DNA of 5,924 bases, taken from assembly GCA_947378695.1 (NCBI GenBank), contig CANCKZ010000051.1, positions 1 through 5,924 on the forward strand, in the 5' to 3' direction. The translations under genes and the position numbers were made by a program. The DNA comes from Rickettsiales bacterium (lineage in GTDB: Bacteria > Pseudomonadota > Alphaproteobacteria > Rickettsiales > Deianiraeaceae). Positions 1-5,924 of the stretch are shown in pieces. Each line of letters begins with the position of its first letter. Position 1 is the first letter of the stretch. A model generated the notes under the pieces. The model had not been told where the DNA came from and ran no database searches. It worked only from the letters and a program-made list of their open reading frames with translations.

Positions 1-1461
1 GAAATCCCTAACATCGGACGACACAATTGACGGAGAGATGATATCTGATGGCATGAGCGATTCTGGTGTTCCAGAGTTCATTTTTTCCACACACGAACGC
101 ACCAATTTCGAAAGAGATGTTTTGAAAACATTTCCAAAAAGCTCACCAACACCACGCACTCGACGATTCTTCAAACTGTCCAGATCTTGCACAGGAAGGT
201 TGTGGTATTTTATGTATAGAAGCTTGGAAATTACATTTTCAACATCGCATGAAGTTAGGCATGTTGATTCAACATTTGAGCCAAATTCAAGGTTGATTTT
301 GTATCTACCAACTGCGGAAAGGTCGTAAGATGACTGCGTTGCAAAGAGTTTTTCAAATAGAGGCAGAATGTCTTCGTCTCTAATCACAACACCGGGGCGA
401 AGCGATTTTAGGATATGACGCATTGATTTTTCTGGCGATTCTATGTGTTTTTTCACGAATGAAATAACATTGATGTCGTGCGATTCTGCTGCGTCAATGA
501 TTGAAAATTCACAATCGGACTGCAACATTGTGTCAGCAATCGATGATGTAATAACTGTGCCAGATTCAACTTGAATGCCGTGCATTACAAGGTCTTTTGC
601 ACAAACTGCACCAACGATATTTTCACGAGCAATGTATAGTTTTTCGTGATTTTTTTGCAAAGATGGTTTGTTTTTTGTTCCGGCGTGAATCACGATTTCG
701 TTGTTCTCGTTTATGAGGTCGAATGTGATTGTTTTGCCAAATTGTGACAATAAAACTGCAATTTTGCCATTAACAACGGACAAATGCAATGATTTGCAGA
801 ATATGTCAACGATTTCTTGTTGTGATTTGTTAAATGCAGACAAAATGAATGCAGAGTGCATTTTTTTCTTGCGATTTATACGGAAGTGAAGTGTATTTTT
901 TGCGTCAAATTCAAAGTCAATCCAGTTTCCACGGTATGGAATGATTGAAGATGTGTATCCAAGTGCACCACGCTGAATGTCTCTTTCAAAGAAAATACCA
1001 GGCGAGCGGTGAATTTGCGATACGATTACTTTTTGAACACCGTTCAAGATAAATGAACCAGCGTTTGATGACATTAGTGGAATTTCGCACAAAAGAACTT
1101 CTTGCTCTTTAATTGCGGAAACCTCTGAAACGCCAGTAGCTTCGTCAATTTCGTAGTAGAACATACGAAGTGTTGTGTACAAAGTGCAAGAATATGTAAA
1201 TCCACGATCTATACATTCTTGCTCATTGTACTTTGGTTTGGTTAGTCTATGAGAAATATACTCAATTGACAAAGACCCGAAAGTATCGGATATTGGAAAA
1301 ACCGAACGAAGTATAGACTCCATTGATATGTCGCGATAAAAACCATGAAGGTCATCGTTGGACTTTAAAAAGTCTTCATATGATCTTCTTTGAAACTCCA
1401 AAAGAGATGATGAGTTATCGTTGTAAAATTTGTAGGCGTCTATATTTATTCTTTCAATCAT
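1..1461 (-). CDS. rpoB: DNA-directed RNA polymerase beta subunit, N-terminal 487 residues (runs off left edge)
   Basis: The beta subunit forms one side of the RNA polymerase active-site cleft and contacts the template, the RNA and rifamycins. I translated the minus strand by hand. The frame is open from the ATG at 1461 to base 1. Recognisable blocks are SVFPISD (residues 53-59), IKEQEV (117-122), VIVSQIHRSPG (145-155, the N-terminal rifampicin region), IPYRGNWIDFEFD (174-186), YDLSAVGR (379-386) and NRRVRGVGE (432-440). The visible part ends at VRDF, matching E. coli VKEF near residue 505, so rifampicin cluster I lies just outside. The protein is divergent. The basic N-terminal segment usual in alphaproteobacteria is missing, and so is the KGKTHSSGK motif after GVFF. 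An in-frame stop at 1486-1488 excludes a much longer N terminus. TTG codons at 1464 and 1485 are possible but less likely starts. It lies 63 bp downstream of rplL, and rpoC would be expected beyond the left edge. Confidence 0.97.
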   Translation of the reverse strand, partial: MIERINIDAYKFYNDNSSSLLEFQRRSYEDFLKSNDDLHGFYRDISMESILRSVFPISDTFGSLSIEYISHRLTKPKYNEQECIDRGFTYSCTLYTTLRMFYYEIDEATGVSEVSAIKEQEVLLCEIPLMSSNAGSFILNGVQKVIVSQIHRSPGIFFERDIQRGALGYTSSIIPYRGNWIDFEFDAKNTLHFRINRKKKMHSAFILSAFNKSQQEIVDIFCKSLHLSVVNGKIAVLLSQFGKTITFDLINENNEIVIHAGTKNKPSLQKNHEKLYIARENIVGAVCAKDLVMHGIQVESGTVITSSIADTMLQSDCEFSIIDAAESHDINVISFVKKHIESPEKSMRHILKSLRPGVVIRDEDILPLFEKLFATQSSYDLSAVGRYKINLEFGSNVESTCLTSCDVENVISKLLYIKYHNLPVQDLDSLKNRRVRGVGELFGNVFKTSLSKLVRSCVEKMNSGTPESLMPSDIISPSIVSSDVRDF

Positions 1462-1524
1462 CAATACGATAAACAGATATGTCAATTATGATGTAATTCA
1501 TCAAGAAAATCGGGTTAAATGTAA

Positions 1525-1899
1525 TTATTTAACCTCAACTTTAGCACCAGCGGCTTCAAGTTTTTTCTTGAAATCCTCAGATTCAGCTTTAGACACACCT
1601 TCCTTTACTGTTTTTGGTGCACCGTCAACTAGATCCTTAGCTTCTTTTAGCCCAAGACCTGTAATTGCACGAACCTCTTTGATTACTTCAATTTTTTTGT
1701 CACCAGCAGCAACAAGAACAACTGTGAATTCTGTTTTTTCTTCAGCAGCAGCGGCAGGAGCAGCACCACCAGCGGCAGCAACAGCAACAGGAGCAGCAGC
1801 AGAAACACCCCACTTTTCTTCAAGTAGTTTTGTAAGTTCAGCAGCTTCAAGAATTGTAAGAGAGGAAAGGTTATCAACGATTTGTTGTAAATCAGCCAT
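1525..1899 (-). CDS. rplL: 50S ribosomal protein L7/L12
   Basis: This is the ribosomal stalk protein. Its dimers bind L10 and recruit and stimulate translational GTPases (EF-Tu, EF-G, IF2). At 124 residues it has the normal length. The N-terminal dimerisation domain covers about residues 1-32 ([19 protein letters not shown]). A flexible Ala/Pro/Gly hinge runs from about 33 to 53. The C-terminal factor-binding domain, about 54-124, contains [20 protein letters not shown]. The sequence closely resembles alphaproteobacterial L7/L12 and is the strongest taxonomic signal in the window. The hinge is encoded by GC-rich Ala codons that look repetitive at DNA level. The gene starts 17 bp after rplJ. 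The bases before its ATG are a T/A run with no Shine-Dalgarno motif. Confidence 0.98.
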   Translation of the reverse strand: MADLQQIVDNLSSLTILEAAELTKLLEEKWGVSAAAPVAVAAAGGAAPAAAAEEKTEFTVVLVAAGDKKIEVIKEVRAITGLGLKEAKDLVDGAPKTVKEGVSKAESEDFKKKLEAAGAKVEVK

Positions 1900-1916
1900 A
1901 TATATAAAAAAAGTTA

Positions 1917-2429
1917 TTATTTTGGGTTAAAATTGCTACTAATTACGCGACCAATCGCAGTTGGGTAGTACAATAAAGAGTAAGCAATTTTTCTTGGAAC
2001 GGACTGGATTGCTGAAAGCAGAGTTGCTCGTACAACTTCCATACTTGGCATGGTTGCTAGTGTTTTAACATAGCTTTCACCATAGAAGTTTTTTCCGTCA
2101 GATATTCCGATAATTTTAATTCCAGAAGTAGCGTCTTTCGCATATGTGCTTAAAACTTTTGCAACTTCGACAGGGTCTGTCGCAAAAATTGACATATTTT
2201 GACCAACAAGAACTTGTGAAATAACTGCGTGAGATGTGTCTCTAACAGCGATATCGTTCAGAGTGTTTTTCGCAACAATAGTGGTTGCATTTGCCTTTGA
2301 AAGCTGTTTGCGAATCGTATTGTTTGTATTTGCGAGTAGACCAGTTGTATTAACTATGAAAACATAGTTGTGAGAAGAGTACATATTCTGTAAATTGGCA
2401 ACCAACTCACTTTTTGAATTTCTATTCAT
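1917..2429 (-). CDS. rplJ: 50S ribosomal protein L10
   Basis: L10 anchors the L7/L12 dimers to 23S rRNA at the stalk base and, with L12, autoregulates the rplJL unit in many bacteria. At 170 residues it is of typical length. The N-terminal rRNA-binding domain is recognisable from [20 protein letters not shown] (residues 38-57), the family's LR-x-L...V-x-KNTL signature. [20 protein letters not shown] (123-142) is the usual C-terminal junction, followed by the helix region (about 145-165) that binds L7/L12. The sequence is more divergent than the adjacent L7/L12. It follows rplA by 68 bp, the largest gap in this operon, and precedes rplL by 17 bp. I see no Shine-Dalgarno motif before the ATG. 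Confidence 0.95.
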   Translation of the reverse strand: MNRNSKSELVANLQNMYSSHNYVFIVNTTGLLANTNNTIRKQLSKANATTIVAKNTLNDIAVRDTSHAVISQVLVGQNMSIFATDPVEVAKVLSTYAKDATSGIKIIGISDGKNFYGESYVKTLATMPSMEVVRATLLSAIQSVPRKIAYSLLYYPTAIGRVISSNFNPK

Positions 2430-2497
2430 ATTTGTAACGAAACTAGTTTTTGTTTAAGATTTGTATTTTTTTAAAAGTCAAGCATTAATTTTGCATT

Positions 2498-3202
2498 TTA
2501 TAAAAAAGATGCAGGAATTTTTAAGCTAAAACCGGACATTGTCGTTGAAAGGTGTATCTTAATTATGTAAGAACCCTTGATTGCCGATGGTTTTGCTTGC
2601 TTGATCGATTGAATTAGCTCTTTGATGTTTGCAATGATTTTTGCAGATTCAAAGTTTGCACGACCAACCGAAACACGAACAACAGGGTCTTTTCCTGTTC
2701 TGTATTCAATTTTACCGCCAATGAAAGATTTCACTGTTTCAACGATTTCATCTGTAACTGTGCCAAGTTTTGGGTTTGGCATAAGGTTGCGAGGCCCAAG
2801 AACTCTACCAAGTGGGGCAAGTTTTCTCATAATTCCCGGTGTTGCGATACATTTATCGAAGTCCATGAATCCGTTTTTTACGCGGTCAATAAGTTCGTCT
2901 CCGCCTGCTGCAACAGCACCAGCTTCCAATGCTTTTTTAGCATCGTCGCCCTCAGCAAAAACAAGAACTCTTACAACACGACCAGTTCCGTGTGGAAGAT
3001 TTACTGTTGATTTCACAACTTGGTCACCTTTTGTTGGGTCAACCCCAAGAACGACATGCGCGTCGACAGATTCAGGGAATTTTGCTGTTGAAGATTGTGA
3101 GTATTGTGCAATGACTGAAACTGCCTCGTCAAGTGTGTATTCTTTGTTGAGGTCTATTTTAGAGTTTTTTAAAAAACCTTTAATGCGTTTGGATTGTGTC
3201 AT
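2498..3202 (-). CDS. rplA: 50S ribosomal protein L1
   Basis: L1 binds 23S rRNA on the mobile L1 stalk, which helps move deacylated tRNA out of the E site. It can also repress its own L11-L1 transcript. The 234-residue length is normal. Family signatures are VDAHVVLGVDPTKGDQVVKS (residues 46-65), VNLPHGTGRVVRVLVFA (67-83), the KLAPLGRVLGPRNLMPNPK stretch (127-145) that contributes to the hinge and second domain, GTVTDEIVETVKSFIGGKIE (147-166), and a C-terminal IKGSYIIKIHLSTTMS block. It starts 12 bp after rplK. The leader is purely A/T-rich, without a Shine-Dalgarno motif. The C terminus (KIPASFL) is slightly extended compared with common L1 endings. Confidence 0.97.
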   Translation of the reverse strand: MTQSKRIKGFLKNSKIDLNKEYTLDEAVSVIAQYSQSSTAKFPESVDAHVVLGVDPTKGDQVVKSTVNLPHGTGRVVRVLVFAEGDDAKKALEAGAVAAGGDELIDRVKNGFMDFDKCIATPGIMRKLAPLGRVLGPRNLMPNPKLGTVTDEIVETVKSFIGGKIEYRTGKDPVVRVSVGRANFESAKIIANIKELIQSIKQAKPSAIKGSYIIKIHLSTTMSGFSLKIPASFL

Positions 3203-3214
3203 ATAATTTATTTA

Positions 3215-3649
<435 letters not shown>

Positions 3650-3660
3650 CTTTTTCTTAA

Positions 3661-4242
3661 TTAATTATTTGTTACTATTTCAACATCTTCAAAGTTTGCT
3701 TCAACGGAGGTTTCCCTGTTGAAAACAGAAACTGAAATTTCTAGGGAATTTTTTGCTTTGTCAATACTCACAATTGTTCCTTTGAAATCTTTAAATGAAC
3801 CGGAGCGAATTTTTACATCCATTCCAAGTTCGAAAGCAACAGATGACGCCTTCCCTTCGGAGGATTTCATCATAGTTGCTAGCATTTCTTTGTATTCACG
3901 CTCTGAAAGAGGTTGTGGCACGGCAGCTTTTGGAAGAAAGCTTATAATTAGCCTGTTTCCAGCACCAACACCAGACATCTCGTTTATTACAGAAAGCGAA
4001 AGTTCATTTATGTGCATTCTAACGAAAACATAGCCAGAACACAAAACTTTACTTCTTGTTTTTGCTGTGCCATGTTTTGCAATATCAATTGCAGGAACAT
4101 TGAAGTTATCGAATAAATGAGTCGCATTCTTCTTTAATGCTATTTTTTTGATGTTCTCAACAACAGACTTTTCCGCACCCGAACGCACTTGTAGCACATA
4201 CCAGAAAAAAGTCACATCACTGTGTTTTGCAGAATTTTCCAT
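3661..4242 (-). CDS. nusG: Transcription termination/antitermination factor NusG
   Basis: NusG binds RNA polymerase through its NGN domain and links it to Rho or the ribosome (via S10) through its KOW domain. The 193-residue protein starts its NGN domain at FWYVLQVRSGAEKSV (residues 13-27). The KOW domain is clear at about 140-189, with VKIRSGSFKDFKGTIVSID (143-161) and a downstream VSVFNRETSVE that matches E. coli VSIFGRATPVE. Two oddities are visible. The usual FPGY motif reads LCSGY (67-71). The segment between it and the KOW domain (about 89-113) is roughly six residues longer than in E. coli NusG. The gene heads this operon, with no secE in front. The ATG at 4242 has no Shine-Dalgarno sequence, and a candidate promoter lies about 35 bp upstream. 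Confidence 0.95.
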   Translation of the reverse strand: MENSAKHSDVTFFWYVLQVRSGAEKSVVENIKKIALKKNATHLFDNFNVPAIDIAKHGTAKTRSKVLCSGYVFVRMHINELSLSVINEMSGVGAGNRLIISFLPKAAVPQPLSEREYKEMLATMMKSSEGKASSVAFELGMDVKIRSGSFKDFKGTIVSIDKAKNSLEISVSVFNRETSVEANFEDVEIVTNN

Positions 4243-4276
4243 ATCAAATTAATTTATTCTTCTCATTGTAAATCGA

Positions 4277-4305
4277 CTTTTAAAATGAAGTAAATTTTTT
4301 GTCAA
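4277..4305 (-). promoter_or_regulatory. Candidate sigma70-type promoter for the nusG-rplKAJL-rpoB operon
   Basis: On the minus strand a perfect -35 box TTGACA lies at 4305-4300. A 17-base A/T-rich spacer follows, then TAAAAG at 4282-4277 as a 4-of-6 -10 box; TTTAAA at 4284-4279 with a 15-base spacer is an alternative. Transcription would start near 4270, leaving a leader of roughly 27 bases before nusG. The -35 match is strong and the -10 match is weak. Confidence 0.5.
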
Positions 4306-4328
4306 GTATTTTTATTAATATTTTTATC

Positions 4329-4357
4329 TTGATATTCCAAAATATGGAAATTATTAA
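4329..4357 (+). promoter_or_regulatory. Candidate promoter for the mreD-like/mltB pair
   Basis: TTGATA (4329-4334, 5 of 6 to the -35 consensus) is separated by 17 bases from TATTAA (4352-4357, 4 of 6 to the -10 consensus). The predicted start near 4364 would give a leader of about 27 bases before the ATG at 4391. A TATGAT box at 4365-4370 is an alternative -10 element but has no good -35 partner. The region is so A/T-rich that chance matches are likely. Confidence 0.35.
4335..4349. repeat. 15-bp inverted repeat in the divergent intergenic region
   Basis: TTCCA, a 5-base centre AAATA, and TGGAA form a perfect short dyad. It falls inside the spacer of the proposed plus-strand promoter, a position typical of repressor or activator binding sites. 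There is no following T-run, so it is not a terminator. Any operator role is inference. Confidence 0.3.
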
Positions 4358-4390
4358 AGTTTAGTATGATTTAAGTTTTCTTTGCATTCA

Positions 4391-4846
4391 ATGCGATACC
4401 TTGCACTTTTGGTTGCCTTTCTTTGTGAAATGACTGTTTATCCAGTGTTCATTAAAAACCCTATTCACATTGAAAGCGTTATTTTAGTCTACTTCACAAT
4501 TATGCTTGCACTGAATCAAAGAGTCTCTGTCATAATTCCCGCAATTTTATTGTTAATTTCAAGCGTTGTAACGGCACAGATATCCGGACTTTCCTCCCTT
4601 CTGCTTCTAATTGCCACACTTGTGAACCATAAATTCTTCGTTACAACCGAACGCACAAGAACTTCCGTTAAAAAGCCAACACACGCAAGCGTAATTACAC
4701 GCTTCATGCTTCTGTTTTTGATAACATCCGTTATAAAGGTTTTAATGCTCTGTTCTTTTGGATACTCAACCTCCCTACTTCTTGAATTCTTTACATACAT
4801 CATAAACATTGCAATTTTTATTATACTAACAGTATGCGTTTTATAA
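4391..4846 (+). CDS. Small multi-spanning inner-membrane protein, possibly MreD-like
   Basis: The 151-residue product is very hydrophobic, with about five or six membrane segments near residues 3-21, 28-42, 45-64, 66-79, 102-123 and 129-151. A short basic hydrophilic loop (about 80-98) lies in the middle. The length, the segment layout and the pairing with a cell-wall hydrolase gene suggest the MreD family, a membrane component of the rod-shape elongation machinery. No diagnostic motif proves this, and mreB and mreC are not next to it. I chose the ATG at 4391, which puts the first membrane segment immediately after the start. An in-frame TTG at 4382 would add three residues (MHS). Neither start has a Shine-Dalgarno motif. 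The 3' end overlaps the next gene by 13 bp in another frame, indicating translational coupling. An unrelated small membrane protein is a real alternative. Confidence 0.6.
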   Translation: MRYLALLVAFLCEMTVYPVFIKNPIHIESVILVYFTIMLALNQRVSVIIPAILLLISSVVTAQISGLSSLLLLIATLVNHKFFVTTERTRTSVKKPTHASVITRFMLLFLITSVIKVLMLCSFGYSTSLLLEFFTYIINIAIFIILTVCVL

Positions 4847-5895
4847 ACCAACTTGCCACATTCACACTTGTTGCCACACTTTCATCGCTAAACGCAAATG
4901 CAGTGGTTCATCCATCGTGCATTGTGGAAAAACCGGCACCGCTGAACGCATCGCCAGCAGAACCAGTTACAACCGTTGTGCCTGTTGTTCCAGTTGTGAA
5001 ACCAACAATTAACTTTGCGGAAAAAGACATTTTGAAAGAACAAACAAAAGAACACCGTGAATATATATATCAAACACTTTTGCAAAACGGCGTTCCAAAG
5101 CAAATTGCACAATATGCCCACAAGCTGAACTTTATTGAACGCCCAACGGTGGAATCTAAAAACCAAGCGGAAAATACCTCAACAATAGATACCTACACCA
5201 AAAAGTTCCTGCAAAGGCTTCCCCGTGCAAGAGAATTCCTCAACAATAACATTACCCATTTTGTTGATGCCGAAAAGAAATATGGCGTTGATAAAGAAGC
5301 AATTGCATCGCTGATTTTAATTGAATCAAACCTTGGTGAAAACAAAGGGAAGCTGAACATTATGGACGCCTTGTTCACGATGTCTCACCCTTACAACAGT
5401 TCACGCAATAAATTCTTCACAACAGAACTTGTTTCTGCGTTTAAGTTGTTATCATCTGAAAAGCATTATTTCAGGAACACTCTTATGGGTTCTTGGGCGG
5501 GAGCAATGGGCTTTACTCAATTCATTCCATCGTCCGTTCTTTCTTACGCAGTTGATGGCGACAAAGACGGCAAAATTGATATTATCAACAGCAAAATTGA
5601 CGCAATTCATTCCGCTGCGAACTATCTTTCACAGGCAAAATGGGAGCTTAACAAGCCCGTAATGAAAGAGGTTTCCAAAGAAGAACTTGCAAATGTTGAT
5701 ATCTGCAAAACTGTTGGTCAACCTTTCCAAGATGGCAAACTATTCCTTGCACAAGTGAACCCGGAAGAAAGGTTTTTCGTTGTATATGGAAACTATCAAA
5801 CAATTATTCGGTGGAATAGGTCTTTCGTGTTTGCATACACAGTGCATTTGCTTTCAACGGAACTGAAAAAGCCGGAACCCGTTAAGGAAGTGTAA
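4834..5895 (+). CDS. mltB: Exported lytic murein transglycosylase, MltB type (GH103)
   Basis: Enzymes of this family cleave the MurNAc-GlcNAc bond of peptidoglycan in the periplasm, leaving 1,6-anhydro-MurNAc ends. Of 353 residues, 1-23 form a likely signal peptide ending in ANA. No lipobox is present (the nearest Cys is residue 29, in VVHPSC), so a soluble periplasmic form is more likely than a lipoprotein. A Pro/Val-rich linker spans about 32-57. The catalytic domain shows LILIESNLGENKGK (160-173), with Glu164 as the likely catalytic acid, then GSWAGAMGFTQFIPSS (219-234) and YAVDGDKDGKIDI (238-250). The last contains an EF-hand-like Asp loop known to bind calcium in E. coli Slt35. The domain ends with SAANYL (260-265) and a C-terminal YGNYQTIIRWNRS block. 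The start lies inside the upstream gene. The family is certain; the exact paralogue symbol is less so. Confidence 0.92.
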   Translation: MRFINQLATFTLVATLSSLNANAVVHPSCIVEKPAPLNASPAEPVTTVVPVVPVVKPTINFAEKDILKEQTKEHREYIYQTLLQNGVPKQIAQYAHKLNFIERPTVESKNQAENTSTIDTYTKKFLQRLPRAREFLNNNITHFVDAEKKYGVDKEAIASLILIESNLGENKGKLNIMDALFTMSHPYNSSRNKFFTTELVSAFKLLSSEKHYFRNTLMGSWAGAMGFTQFIPSSVLSYAVDGDKDGKIDIINSKIDAIHSAANYLSQAKWELNKPVMKEVSKEELANVDICKTVGQPFQDGKLFLAQVNPEERFFVVYGNYQTIIRWNRSFVFAYTVHLLSTELKKPEPVKEV

Positions 5896-5904
5896 TTGTT
5901 GGGA

Positions 5905-5924
5905 ATGGCTATGAAACGGATATC
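5905..5924 (+). CDS. Possible start of a third plus-strand gene (cut by right edge)
   Basis: Two in-frame ATG codons at 5905 and 5911 begin 9 and 15 bp after the mltB stop and stay open to the edge, reading M-A-M-K-R-I. GGGA at 5901-5904 sits six bases before the second ATG and could act as a weak ribosome binding site. A Met-Lys-Arg start fits an exported protein, but too little is visible to identify it. Confidence 0.3.

Noticed and set aside
38..889. Plus-strand open frames of 96 and 62 residues inside the rpoB region.
   Set aside because: They lie opposite a continuous minus-strand RpoB frame with clear family motifs and have no recognisable domains.
1457..1485. Perfect TTGACA on the minus strand at 1485-1480 as a possible rpoB promoter.
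   Set aside because: A -10 box at normal spacing would overlap the rpoB start codon and reads GATGAT, so transcription would begin inside the gene.
1741..1806. Repetitive GCA/GCG-like triplets resembling a microsatellite.
   Set aside because: They encode the normal Ala-rich hinge of L7/L12; the codons are mixed and the length is usual for the family.
1568..1930. Plus-strand 120-residue and minus-strand 64-residue frames over rplL, the latter Leu-rich and membrane-like.
   Set aside because: Both are shadow frames of the rplL Ala-rich hinge and C-terminal coding sequence; L7/L12 is unambiguous.
2622..3206. Plus-strand 194-residue open frame covering most of rplA.
   Set aside because: It is antisense to a complete, well-conserved L1 gene and has no coherent protein features.
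4822..4827. TATACT just before the mltB start as a possible -10 box.
   Set aside because: It ends only six bases before the ATG, so transcription would start at or inside the gene, and the overlap with the upstream gene favours cotranscription.
4856..4922. Lipoprotein signal for the MltB-type protein, since E. coli MltB is a lipoprotein.
   Set aside because: The only nearby Cys (residue 29) is preceded by HPS rather than a lipobox, and ANA at 21-23 is a good signal peptidase I site.
4888..5166. Minus-strand 92-residue Cys/Trp/Phe-rich frame opposite mltB.
   Set aside because: It is the antisense shadow of the mltB signal peptide and Pro/Val linker region and shows no family features.

Overview
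This AT-rich bacterial window is almost fully coding and looks like a stretch of chromosome from an alphaproteobacterium. The best taxonomic clue is the L7/L12 protein, whose N-terminal domain, Ala/Pro hinge and C-terminal domain closely resemble alphaproteobacterial RplL. The AT-rich composition, the divergent RpoB and NusG, and the lack of Shine-Dalgarno motifs would suit a fast-evolving or genome-reduced lineage such as a host-associated one. That lineage call is inference.

Positions 1-4242, minus strand: the classical transcription/translation operon, read right to left as nusG, rplK, rplA, rplJ, rplL, rpoB. RpoB enters the window with its first 487 codons and runs off the left edge. The gaps are 11, 12, 68, 17 and 63 bp, so one polycistronic unit is likely. 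It would be driven by a candidate sigma70-type promoter with a perfect TTGACA box upstream of nusG. The usual secE gene is not upstream of nusG.

Positions 4243-4390: a short divergent intergenic region with candidate promoters in both directions and a small inverted repeat.

Positions 4391-5895, plus strand: two overlapping genes. The first encodes a small multi-spanning membrane protein, tentatively MreD-like. The second encodes an exported MltB-type (GH103) lytic transglycosylase with the catalytic Glu, the GSWAGAMG motif and an EF-hand-like Asp-rich loop. They look like a cell-wall unit. A third plus-strand gene may start at 5905 or 5911 but only a few codons are visible.

No RNA genes, mobile elements, CRISPR arrays or phage genes were seen, and no intergenic stretch exceeds 150 bp. 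Nothing here supports a wholly new biological system. The points of interest are the general absence of Shine-Dalgarno motifs, the altered gene neighbourhood (no secE, cell-wall genes divergent from nusG), and unusual local features in RpoB and NusG.
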